Position numbers and translations under genes: made by a program. A DNA stretch of 64,000 nucleotides from Kuschelorhynchus macadamiae. Its lineage: Eukaryota; Arthropoda; Insecta; Coleoptera; Curculionidae. Shown here in pieces: positions 45,210-55,739 of the stretch. The DNA lies in NCBI GenBank assembly GCA_030620095.1, contig JAUTXW010005194.1:542501-606500 (forward strand), written 5' to 3'. The notes under the pieces were generated by a model. That model was not told where the DNA came from. It made no database searches and saw only the letters and a program-made list of their open reading frames with translations. Each line of letters begins with the position of its first letter. The stretch's first letter is position 1.

Positions 45210-46226
45210 AGGCTAATTAAGACTGATCCTTGGGGGACACCAGAATTCCACTTGCACCTTTCTGACACAACGTTACTAAAAGAAACATTCTGAATTCTGT
45301 CATTCAGATGAAATCTAAGCCACTCCTTGATCTACCCCTAAAACTATAGAACTCTAGCTTTTGCAACAGTATATTATGACTCACACAGTCGAAGGTTTTT
45401 GATAAGTCACAGAACACTGCCATTGTTGCCTCTTTAGTGTTAAGGCTGAAATATGATTTTTCCAGAAATGAAAATATGACATCATTTGGGCTTTTGCAGC
45501 CTGAAAGCTGAAATGGTCTAATCTTAAAATCCAGTTTCTTGCAAGAAAAGCCATCATTCTCTTCTCCAGTTGTTCTACATTCTTAGACAGTGTTGGTCAA
45601 TAGTGCTATTGGCCTGTAGTATGGCCCTTCTCTGGAGTTTGAAAATTCTAGTTGCCTGAGTGGAATGGCCCCAGGGAAGTATTGCATAATTATAATGTGA
45701 CTGAAATAGTGCATGAAAGGCCATAAGGAGTTTTATCAACATTGTCCCTAAGATTTCTTAAAAGGAAGATAGATTTTGTAATTTTTTTGGCTACTTGGTC
45801 AACATGGGCGTCAAAAACCAAGGTATTATCGAGATGTATCCCAAGAAATCTCACTTAATTTTTTTTATATGTATCGTCCTGAATATGTTCCTGATTTATA
45901 TCTCTTACTTATGACGTGTGTAAAAACTATTATGAGCTATTTATGAGCATGAAAAATCAGTATGTCAATATATATCTGTAGTTTAAAGTTTGTTCTTGGT
46001 AACCTCTCTAGAGGTACAACTGTGCAATTCTCAGGCAAGAAGGAAAGCCACTGCTATAAAATGAAAGATTGATGCAGTCAGCCAAAACATCTAGAGCCTC
46101 GTTAGGAAGCTCCAAAAATATCCTTACAGACATTCTCTTACATCCAGCAGCTCCCTTTCTCCTTAGTTCAGAAATGGTTTCCTTTATCTCCCTCATATCA
46201 GTTGGAGAAAGAAAGAACGATTTCAT
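45210..46226 (-). pseudogene. scrambled non-LTR RT fragments
   Basis: Three pieces lie on the minus strand out of protein order. Piece 46226-46008 is the N-terminal RT region (FFLSPTDMREIKETISELR, FPSCLRIAQLYL). Piece 45860-45640 is the C-terminal thumb region (LDNTLVFDAHVDQVAKKITKS, LLRNLRDNVDKT). Piece 45540-45210 is the middle (VFCDLSKTFDCVSHNILLQKL, then SGVPQGS). They may come from one rearranged copy or from two nested copies. All are frameshifted. Confidence 0.75.
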
Positions 46227-46299
46227 AGCAGTTATATCCTTCAGTTTTTTTTTAATGGAAAAAATTCTTTATCCACACTTTTTTTTTGCTTAAGTGTAG

Positions 46300-46964
46300 T
46301 AAATTAAAGGTAAGCTTTCTAACAAAACCAAAAAGTTTATTTCTATTAAATTGCATAATGTTACAAGCAAAAAACCAAAATAAAGCCATGGGGAACATCA
46401 CTGGGAATAATAAGCCTATAAAAGAAAGACCTATGTCTTATATATGATGTTAATTAACAAACATTGTTAGGAGTAGGTATTTTGGATTTTGTGAATGTTT
46501 CAAATTTTAATTTAAAGTCTGTATCTGACAGTAAAGATTAAAAAAAATGGAATTATATCACTTAAAGGATTAAAAGTTTCTTTATTAAATACATTAATTT
46601 TGTTATCTTCAAAATTTGGGGATGAAGCATTTTTGACCCAGAAAAAAATAAAAAACTGTCTAAATTACCTACAATTTTCAAAACATTGCAATGCAAAAAC
46701 TCCTTAATATAGCATTAGAAATAAAATCATACTTACAGTGTTGCCATATTGCCTTGACTTCTGATGTAGGTAAATATTTTAAACTTAACTGCCTCCAGCT
46801 CTTAACCTGGTGATAACCCGCTATTGATTTGCTTACAGCCTTTACATTGTCAGTAATTGAGCTGTACTGTTTTTTTGTTATGGCTGTAATGATGATGCTT
46901 TCGGTGGCACCTAACCTGGTACTAACCCGGAAACGATTTACCTAGTGTATCAATTTTGCTTGTC
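46300..46964. repeat. no gene; contains dispersed AACCTGGT-type repeat
   Basis: No coding region is supported. The segment near 46880-46945 (GATGATGCTTTCGGTGGC, AACCTGGTACTAACCCGG) resembles 17790-17850, indicating a dispersed noncoding family. Confidence 0.45.
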
Positions 46965-47240
46965 TACATACTGTCACCTCGGCCATGATCATTGGAGAAT
47001 ATTTATCTGGTAGTCCAGACAAAAACAATGATCCATTCATTTCATTCATCATCTATGCTAAAACCTGTACCTCCTAATTTCTGACGAATTTCAACCTTTT
47101 GGTTAACACTATTCTCCAGACAGGTGGAAATCAAGCTTCTTAACAAGTTTATCTCTCTAGCAAAACTATTATTATCAAACAAAGCTTTTAACTTTTTCCA
47201 AAATTCTACTGTTGTTACATTTTTTATATGAATGTACAAA
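46965..47240 (-). pseudogene. Ty1/copia gag fragment
   Basis: The minus frame from 47239 reads VTTVEFWKKLKALFD, INLLRSLISTCLEN and QKLGGTGFSIDDE. After a shift it reads GSLFLSGLPDKYSPMIMA. This order (EFW..LK.LF, LL..LISTRLEN, QKLRGTGF.I.DE, LLAGLPE.Y.P.IMA) is characteristic of the copia-type gag polyprotein region. No protease, integrase, RT or long terminal repeat was recognised around it. Confidence 0.85.
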
Positions 47241-47539
47241 AATGTATCTATAGTTAAAATTAACTTTACGTTAACTGTACTGTTGTACCCATATCCTTTT
47301 GAACTAAACTTTTATTTCTTCTAAGAGGCATACAGACAGACAGTGTGTATACCTCTGAGAAGACACTTGATATTGCAACGATTGAAACATGTGAAGTGTT
47401 GACATGTTGCAATCGTTACTGGCCTAGCACGAAAACTTTTCAAGCAAACTTCTCTTATCTCGCACCCTTTGTCTACAATCAAGTTTCAAGTATATTGCCA
47501 AGCTTGACTTCTAAATCTCAGTTGACAGTGAAGAAGTGA

Positions 47540-49431
47540 ACAGTGAAGCAGGAGGTCAGAGAAAATTTAAAAACTTTTAATTTTAATTAAGATTTAACAG
47601 TTCAGGTTATATGAAGTATTTTTATGTATTGGTTTATAAAGTTCACTTCCAGTTTAACCAGTGTGTGTTCTATTTAGTTCATAGGCAGGTCATTATTTTA
47701 TGACTTGCCACTATTGAAAGGTAGGTTTTGGATTTGTATTTCGAAATCAGTTCATTAAGCAGTTTTTTCAGGCTGAATTTTTAAATGTTTTGCTAAGCCG
47801 CCATTTTGTTCCGCCATCTTGGATTTGTACCAAAATATTCCCAGTTGATTCCTACATATTACTTGATTTCTGAAGGAATCTTGGAGGGTGATTTTTTCAC
47901 GATTACAAAACTTCCCTTTTAAGAGGGAAGTAAAAATAAGATGATGTTAATATTGACCAATACCTGCAATCTTTTCGATTGGTGCTAGATTTTTTTTTAA
48001 ATTTTTCAGAAGTATTTTAAATAGGTAAGTACGTAGATTTCTTAAAATTTTTGAAAATATTGTTTATTTAATTTTATTACAAAATTTTTATTTAACACAA
48101 AAGAGTTATGGTAATTTTGAAATGCAACCACTTTCTGCTTCAAGAGTAGAAAATTAATTATTAAGTGTTCAGAAGGGATATCGGGACATCCTACACTCAA
48201 AAACATTAAATTACGTTATAATTATTTATCGTGCGCCTGTACATCATATAGTTTAAAAATTTGAATTATTATACTTATTAGTATTATCATTATTAGAATA
48301 TATATAAAGGCACAAACTCAAAATTTAAAGTTAAAATCATCAAAAATTATTCTTCACACACTTCATTTTCTAAAAAACAAATTTATGCAATGTAAAACAA
48401 ATTCGAAGGATTTTATTGATGCAATAATATCCACTGACAGAAATGGAAAGGCGTATGTATTTATATCTATTAGGTGAGGCTTTGTCCTGATATTTACACG
48501 ATGCATTCTAGTGGATATTGGTTTTTAAACTTGTATGATTTTAGCTAATAGTTTTAATTAATTTTCGTATAAACTATTATAACTCACTAAAATAAAACGC
48601 AACAACGTCTAGCCACAATAGGCGAAAATAAACATATCGAATTTAACGTTTGGATGCTTTAAAACACTTGATTAAAAATATACAAACCCAAAGACCACCT
48701 TTCAATAAACGAGAATCTCGTTTCATCTCAACCCTTTCATTCTCGTGTCGTTTCGTCTCGAAGGTCGAGATTGAGTGGTATCGAGACGAGAATGTAAATT
48801 TTGTCTCGTCTCGCGGCAATACTAGCTAATTTACGGATTTTTTAGTTTGTTTATATTATCATTTTTATTATATATGTTTTATGACTTTATTTACATAGCT
48901 TATAAAAATAAATTATTATTATTTTCCTCTGTAAAATGAAGGTTTTATTCTAGGAAGTGGAGTCTTATCGAATATTTAAACTTTTTAGTACAGTATTCGC
49001 ATTAAAACTAAAACAAAATGTCCGCTCGATTAGAAGTATTGTTGGTACTGAATTTTTAAACTTTTGATTAGGCGGCCATTTTGTCTGCAATAATGACTTC
49101 ATATCAATTTTTTTTAGGTTAGCATTATATTGTACTTTATTTTTGTGCAGAATTTGAGGTCCATTTGATAAGTAGTTTTTGAGGCCGCCATATTGAATTT
49201 TTATCAAAATGTTACCATTTCATCTCCTTATGACCACTGATTTTTGACCAAAATTTCAAGTCAATTGGATAAGAACTATTTGAGTTACGTCGCGCACAGA
49301 CAGATCGACCGAAATTCGGGATCTAGGGACCTTAATACGCAAAGGTCTGCGAAAATCTTGGAGAGTGATTTTTTCACGTTTACAATTATATATTTTTGAC
49401 TGTTTTTAATAAAGCAGCACAAGAATTAATA
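47540..49431. repeat. noncoding; dispersed GCCGCCATTTTGT repeat and a GAGACG-rich patch
   Basis: Segments at 47745-47935 and 49040-49400 share AGGCTGAATTTTTAAA-like starts, GGCCGCCATTTTGT, and the end TCTTGGAG(G/A)GTGATTTTTTCACG. They also resemble pieces near 28765 and, inverted, near 62300. At 48700-48830 the motif CGAGA/TCTCG recurs many times (CGAGACGAG, TCTCGTCTCG), giving a small self-complementary patch. No gene is seen. Confidence 0.55.
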
Positions 49432-49433
49432 TA

Positions 49434-49994
49434 CAGGTGTTAGTAAATAAGTGCGACAAACTTCAGGGGATTATTCTGCGTGAAAAAATAATGACAGTTT
49501 ACTATAAAAACGTATGTCCGGAAATGATTAGTTTTCCGAGATTCGGGGTGATATGCCAATTATATTTGGTGGGTGGTTTTAACGGTCAACGAGTTTATAC
49601 GCATAGAATAATAGATAGAATTCCCAAATTTAAAAAAAATTGAAGAAATATAAATTATCTATTATTTTATTTATTTGTTTCTGTTTGGAATTTTTTTTCT
49701 TTAAAAAAATGAAATCATTACCCGTATGCGCGCCAATGATGAATATAAAATTCTTAATTGCATGCCAAAAAAATGCGCAAGAACTAACTCTTAAAACCCA
49801 CCAAATTTCATTGGCATATCTCGACCGGTTTTAGAGCAATAAATAAATCGTCAGATTTTAGCAAAAACTTTAACACCCCGTATCTCGGAAAACGAATAAT
49901 TTGCGGCCATACGTATATTATATAGCAAACTGTCATTATTTTTTCACGAAGAATCACCCCCTAAAGTTTGTCGCACTTATTTACTAACACCCTG
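49434..49994. mobile_element. 561 bp MITE of the CAGGGTG/TA type
   Basis: The ends are CAGGTGTTAGTAAATAAG and CTTATTTACTAACACCCTG between TA dinucleotides (49432-49433, 49995-49996). The inverted repeats extend about 150 bp (shared AAAAAATAATGACAGTTT, TTTTCCGAGAT.CGGGGTG, GATATGCCAAT). The left arm has lost about 65 bp relative to the right. It has no transposase and was presumably moved by a mariner-type enzyme. Confidence 0.88.
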
Positions 49995-49996
49995 TA

Positions 49997-50700
49997 TGTA
50001 AGTCATTAGCGATAATAATTGTGGATTTCATCTTGATATTTCTCGGAAACAGTTTTGTATTCGGCATTTTTACAGGATTTTGGTTTGAATTAAAAAGTGT
50101 TTAGCGGAAAGCGTAATCAAAGTTTGAAATGTATAAATATTGTATTGAAATAAAGTATATACGCACGTTTATTTATTTTAAATATCCTTAGGGAGATCGT
50201 TTGTGGCGGGAGTTCACCGCCCCTGCGTCTTAACCCTTGTCTAAAGTTAAGGTTGGTCTGTGGTCGGTGAATGAACTCATTCTACCGTCTGGGTTGTTGT
50301 GTTGATCGAGTCTTGTGACCTTTCCGTCGGGTTATAACATTCAGTGTAAGAGTTTTGGCAGACTTCAAATGTTTTTTGCTTCGGGGTTCAAATAAATATA
50401 GCAAGGTCATCTCAACCAATTGTAAATATAGATTTTGTAGGTAGTTATTTTGAAAATAATATGCCATCGAGTTTTGATTTTCGATAGATGCACAAAATAT
50501 AAAGGCAACTGTTAAGAATTTTCGATTATTTTTTATTAGCAGTAAATGTAATCTCAGTTCCACGTACGTATATACACAGGGAGTCCAGATAATGTTGGCC
50601 ATTGGCGGTATTCGGGAATTTTAATTTTCATCTCGATGTTTGTGTAGTTTGATGGCCAACGACATATCGTTGTTCAATTATTGTTTAGTTGGCTGTGAAT
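49997..50700. other. no gene recognised
   Basis: The region 50100-50340 has a TATAAATA, an AATAAAG and then a G+C-richer stretch, an arrangement that could be a long terminal repeat edge, but no paired repeat or primer site was found. CACAGGGAGTCCAG at 50576 may be a degenerate mariner-type end. Confidence 0.3.
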
Positions 50701-50789
50701 GATGAAAAGTAAGGATGACAGACCCCTTGTTGATTTAGTTTACGGTGGTCTAGTTATCCGTATATTAAAAATGTCGCCTTTTGGAAACG

Positions 50790-51675
50790 AAAATATATAA
50801 AATATTAGAAGTTACCTTGAGAACTTGCGCCCCACAATACCAAAACACCTAAGGCTAGTGTTTGGAGGCAATTTTTGGAGTTTTGTAAAGAAAAATCATA
50901 CGCCGTTATAAATGAAACAGTACCTCTACAAAAAGTAGCTGACATAATGCAAGACTAGGCATTTAATATGAAAAGAAAGGACTTTGAAGAGTACAAGGAA
51001 ACTGTGGTAAAGTTCATGTGGAACTCGGCAGCAAAACAAATCCAAGAAATATTTTTTAATAAATTCAAAATTAAATTGGATCCTTTCTATGATCCCGAGT
51101 TTGCAAAAAGCTGCCCGTGACACTAAACGTCGGCAGCTTCAGAAAAACCCATCCAAAAGGGAATCCAGCTGTGCTGCTTTAAGTAAAGATGAGTATAATA
51201 AGTTCTTGTAACTTTTTAATGAAAATACACTTGATGGTTTACAACGGAAATTTTTTCATGTCGCATCATTCGAATTTTAACGCCCAAATTGTGTAAGTGG
51301 CTTATTAAAAATGTAACAGATCCTCAAGCAGAATAATGTAAGAAAGTTTGAAAAACTTATGGAGAAACGGGGCAGTTTTGTAACCTGCAATAGATTATTT
51401 TTAACGCCAAATGCAAATTGGAAGCATCAGCAAGCCAATGAATGATATAAAAACTGCCCTGTTGGCAAAGACACTATTTCTTCTTGGTTCAAAGAGGCGG
51501 TAACGGTAACGTAAAGTAACGAATCGTTCTGGTAGGACGACAGCTGTATCGAATTTGGCAAAAGGAAGGAGTCGGTGAACAACATCTAATAGAAATTACA
51601 AGACATAGTAACTGTAATTCAGTAAAACCATATCTTCAAATGGATATCGACCATAGAAATGTTAAAAATGACCTA
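50790..51675 (+). pseudogene. dead Crypton-like tyrosine recombinase
   Basis: Frames read in order TPKTPKASVWRQFLEFCKEKS-like, KRKDFEEYKETVVKFMWNSAA, KIKLDPFYDPEFAK, a Trp/His-rich zinc-type part (RLFLTPNANWKHQQANE), TNRSGRTTAVSNLAK, and QHLIEITRHSNCNSVKPYLQMD. This matches the KIAA1958/ZMYM/QRICH1-related recombinases thought to derive from Crypton elements. The H-x-x-R box and the downstream T-G-H-S box appear as NRSGR and TRHS, so catalytic residues are mutated. Many stops and shifts are present. A second copy of the last 90 bp lies at 54683-54773. Confidence 0.7.
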
Positions 51676-51921
51676 CCTCAGGCGTGACACAAAATTCAAT
51701 TCTTCGCCTCATTAATTGTCGTATTCGCGCAAATATCCCTTGTGTATTTCTTATTGTCTCACAGCAGGCTATAATTCGAATCCTCAGATAAACTAATGAC
51801 TTAAGAAAACCCCAAATGCAAAACTCTAGAGGATTTAAATCTGATCATCGAGCAGGCCAGTTTTCCGTACCTCCTTTTCCTATCCAACGATTTGGATATA
51901 CTGTATCTAAGTGATTACGTA

Positions 51922-54382
51922 AAGGGTGTCCGGATTTGGTTGCAAAAGCAGGGTATCTCGCTTATTTTTAAAGATAGAACCTTGCGGTTTTCACGAACCT
52001 AAGCTAATTTTTTGTAAAACTCATGAAGCCGTAAACAAAATTTTCATAGCCTTCTTCGTTTATGAGGTACAGGGCGAAATAGAAAGTTTTGCATTTTGGG
52101 ACCCCCTTCGTATCTCGGTTATCCTTTAACTTAACGCAAAGGGAAAAATTGCTGCTTATGCAGTTTTTTTACGCTGGATCCAGTCATATTTTTCATTTGA
52201 GTTGTTATTTTTTAGATATGACCCAAAGTTGTGTTTTTTTAAATGTCCTGTATATTTGTCGAGAAATTGATTTGTCCTTTTAAAAGCTTCTCAAAAATAT
52301 ATAATAGTATGGGTCTATTTTAATAAACAACAACAAAAATCCTGATTTTTATAATTATCATCCCAAATTTTGCAGTAGGCTATGCACAACGATGCCGTTT
52401 TCTTTTGTTTTCTTGGAAGCAAATAACATTTCCAAATTTTGTACGCGTATATAAAATATAGCGCTAGTTTTTTATATTTATTTATTGTGTAAAAATATAT
52501 TTGTATTATTATGGAAGAAAACCAAACTTTCGAACATTATGAAAAGTACGATATGTTAGCTTGTTTTATATTAAGTAATGAAAATGTTGAAGCGGCTTTT
52601 GAGAGGTATTTTAACAGGTAAATAGTTAATTTTTAGGTATGTAGAAATACTATTGCTTAATTTTTATTTAGATATCCAGAAAGGAGGCAATCTAATATAT
52701 CCACTTTTTATCGGATAAAAAAGAATTTACTTAATCACGGATCATTTATCAAACCTTGTACGAAAACATATTATAATAAAGAAAATCGGGAGGCTGAGGA
52801 AATTACGGTTTTGGCTAATGCAGAAGCTTACCCTACAAACTGTAGTAGGGCCAGTGAAAAGAGCATAGGGATTCCAAAAAGTAGAGTTCAAGAAATTCTA
52901 AAAAAGCACAAATACCACCCATACAAATTTAGGCTCGTGCAGCACTTACAGCCAGGGGATGCAGAGCGTCGGGTAGTCTTCTGCAATTGGTTTCGAGAAA
53001 GATGCGATATGGTTAGAGATTTTGAAAGGAAGGTTATATGGACAGACGAAGCACATTTCAGTAATTCTGGTATACTCAATAGGCACAATAGTAGGTTCTG
53101 GTCCCAGGAAAATCAACACCAAATATTTCCCAGAAGACAGCAGGGCAGGTTTGGTCTAAATGTGTCCTGCTTCATATTAGGAACACATATAAAATTTTAT
53201 ATATTTGAGGGAAATCTAACAGCCAATCGCTATATAGAAATTTTAGAGGCAGCTATACCTGAATTACTTGACGATGTTCCTCTAGCGCAAATTAACGAAA
53301 TTTATTTTCAAAAGGACGGTGCTCCTGCACACAATTCTGGAATGATGAGATTATTTCTGGACAATAATTTTACCAGTCAATGGATCGGAACAAATGGACC
53401 TATAAGATGGCCCCCTAGGTCCCCAGATTTGTCGATTTTAGATTTCTTTCTATGGGGATATCTGGAAAATAGAATTTACAAAGACCCTGATAATGTCCAA
53501 GATTTAGGAAATGCAATAAGAGAAAATTTTCGCTATTTACAAAATCGTCCCGTTATTTTGCTTAATTCTCTAAAACGAATACGAAAATTGTGCGAAGCAT
53601 GCATAAAACAAAATGGAAATCAGTTTCTTGTTAATGTGTGTTCTTTTGATTTCCTTGGTTACTGTAGTTCTTATACGACAGTTGATTTTTGCTGAAAGGC
53701 TTGTTACATAATAATTTATTACTGTTTTGTTCTTGTGTTACATAAATCTAGGTAGGTGGTACTTTTTTGGTGCGAAATTATCAATAGATATTTTGATAAA
53801 TAGATATATATATAGATATATAGATAATATTTAATTACATATTTATTTTGATTTATTGTTAGGATGTAGATATTGTTAACGACTTTAAATAAAAGGGCAT
53901 TGTTTTGCGTGGCTTACTGCAAAATTTGGGATGATGATTTTAAAAATTAGGATTTTTGTTGTTGCTTATTAAAATAGACCTATACTATTATATATTTTTG
54001 AGAAGTTTTTAAAAGGACAAATCAATTTCTGGACAAATATACAGGGTGTCTTATTCGAAAAAACACAACTTTGGGTCATATCTAAAAAATAACAACTCAA
54101 ATGAAAAACATGACTACGCCACTGGATCCAGCGTAAAAAACTGCATAAGCAGCAATTTTTCCCTTTGCGTTAAGTTAAAGGATAACCGAGATACGACGGG
54201 GGTCCCAAAATGCAAAATTTTCTATTTCGCCCTGTATCTCATAAACGAAGAAGGCTATGAAAATTTTGTTTACGGCTTCATGAGTTTCACAAAAAATTAG
54301 CTCAGGTTCGTGAAAACCGCAAGGTTCTCTCTTTAAAAATAAGCGAGATACCCTGCTTTTGCAACCAAATCCGGACACCCTG
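51922..54382 (+). mobile_element. DD41D mariner-type transposon with ~470 bp inverted repeats
   Basis: The left end AAGGGTGTCCGG (one base off CAGGGTGTCCGG) and the right end CCGGACACCCTG lie between TA dinucleotides (51920-51921, 54383-54384). The inverted repeats reach about 52395 and 53910 with high identity. About 330 bp in, both arms contain an inward end-like motif (CAGGGTGTC near 54043 on the right, a degraded GTCCTGTA near 52247 on the left). The single transposase gene between the arms appears intact, so this may be an autonomous copy. Its target is the coding region of an older relative. Confidence 0.92.
52511..53695 (+). CDS. DD41D-type mariner transposase, two exons
   Basis: Exon 1 (52511-52617) and exon 2 (52672-53695) are joined across a 54 bp intron (GTAAAT...TTTAG) and encode 376 residues. 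The junction reads YFNR|YPERRQSNISTFYRIKKNL, the helix-turn-helix that binds the element ends, with a second one at SIGIPKSRVQEILKKH. Catalytic acids are in VIWTDEAHFSNSG, YFQKDGAPAHN and RSPDLSILDFFLWG. The spacing between the second and third Asp is 41 residues by direct count, which is the DD41D class. No internal stop is seen. The protein would cut and paste its element at TA sites in the nucleus. Confidence 0.92.
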
Positions 54383-54682
54383 TACATTAATGCTAAAATA
54401 GACTGGTGCACCATCATGCATAAACCATAAGTGTTGTCTCAGCTGTAGACGAATTCTTTCAAGAAGAACATTTAACTCTTCCTGTAGGAAATTAAAGTAA
54501 GATTCGCCTGTTCGTCCTTGTGAGGGAAATATGGACCGATTAAATGATCATTAATTACCCCAAGCCATACATTTATTGAAAACTGATGCTGAAAATGAGC
54601 TTCAAAGATTCCATGTGGATTTTCCTCAGCCCATAAGTGATTGTTATGGAAATTCCGTATATACTGTCGTCCAAAATTTGGC

Positions 54683-54773
54683 AACAACTTCTAATAAAAA
54701 TTACAAGACATAATAACTGTTATTCAGTAAAACCATATCTTCAAATGGATATCTACCATTACAAAAACGTAAT
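54683..54773 (+). repeat. second copy of the Crypton-like 3' tail
   Basis: This stretch (AATTACAAGACAT..AACTGT, TTCAGTAAAACCATATCTTC, AATGGATAT) repeats 51586-51675 in direct orientation. The two copies bracket the old mariner-type transposase. It may come from a tandem second Crypton-like copy or from a local duplication. Confidence 0.8.
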
Positions 54774-55506
54774 CCAAGACACTATTAAAAAATTAATTTT
54801 TCATTTTTTTTGAATTCACTAAATTTAATTAAAATATATCTTTTAGTATTTTAGGTGAATTGGAGTGATTGTCATTGCTTAACCTCAATTATTTGTATCT
54901 AACTATAAAGATTATATGTAAGTTTATATTTTAGTTTTGCGTAGGAATATAACTACTTTTTCAAACCTAAGTAAATTTAAATATTATCTACACATTGTTT
55001 CAAAATGAGATACTGTCCTACATAGATTTTGTTTAAGAAAATTGTAACGAAGTATAATTTTGGTTCTTATAAGAAACATTTTTTTTAGATTTAAAATTAA
55101 ACTTTTCCTAAAACTTTAGTAAAGTAAAATATTTTGCACTATCTTTAAAACATATTAAAATTTTATTTTTATTAAGCTTAATTTACTAAAATTCAAGGAA
55201 GTATATTTTATTAAGTAAAACTTGCCAATTTAATTATTTAATAACCACCTACTTACGGTCATGTAGGAGTTTTTGCTACCTAGAAAAAACTAATTTCCGT
55301 TAACTTTACTAACGAGAGATATACTTAATCAGATCTGCATCGGAACTGCATAAAATTTATCCTTAGAGTACATTATATAGGTATTATGTACTATATTTAA
55401 TCGTAAAACAGAGATTGCCATGGCTACGACAAATGAATGTAACTAGTAATTTAAGAATGACAGTGACACTTGCACCCCGCTACGTATATGTGAAGATTTT
55501 TTTAAA
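54774..55506. other. AT-rich stretch, possible promoter side of the split gene
   Basis: No coding region or repeat is recognised. It precedes the start codon of the interrupted gene at 55507, so a promoter could lie here, but no element is distinctive. Confidence 0.3.
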
Positions 55507-55739
55507 ATGGATAATTTAAAGAGTTACACTTTATCTAAGTTTTGTAAGAAGATTAACGATATTAAAATAAACCACAGAACATTGCCATGCCTAACAAAAG
55601 TAGTAGAAAAGACCGCTGTCTACTTTTTCCAAAAAAGTCTCTTTGTGGATGTCAAGAAAATAGTTTATCAAGAATCTCCTTTCTTGGATCGATTATCCCG
55701 AAGTAAGCAGAATAAAATAGTGTCTAAATATTATATCTA

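Larger units (their letters stand above)
51680..54690 (-). pseudogene. old mariner-type transposase split by a younger element
   Basis: On the minus strand 54687-54472 reads RNFHNNHLWAEENPHGIFEA and GPYFPHKDEQ, then after a shift RQHLWFMHDGAP with the second catalytic Asp. The reading is interrupted at 54384 and resumes at 51919 with RNHLDTVYPNRWIGKGG, NWPARS.DLNPLEFCIWG and the C-terminal part. With the inserted 51922-54382 element and one TA removed, the codons across the junction are in frame (SIN-V-RN). The first catalytic Asp region is truncated at about 54690. Confidence 0.85.

Noticed and set aside
47371..47420. Hairpin around TTGCAACGATTGAAACATG as a ribozyme or regulatory RNA
   Set aside because: The pairing is partial and no conserved ribozyme core could be recognised by eye; it may be a decayed retroelement 3' region.
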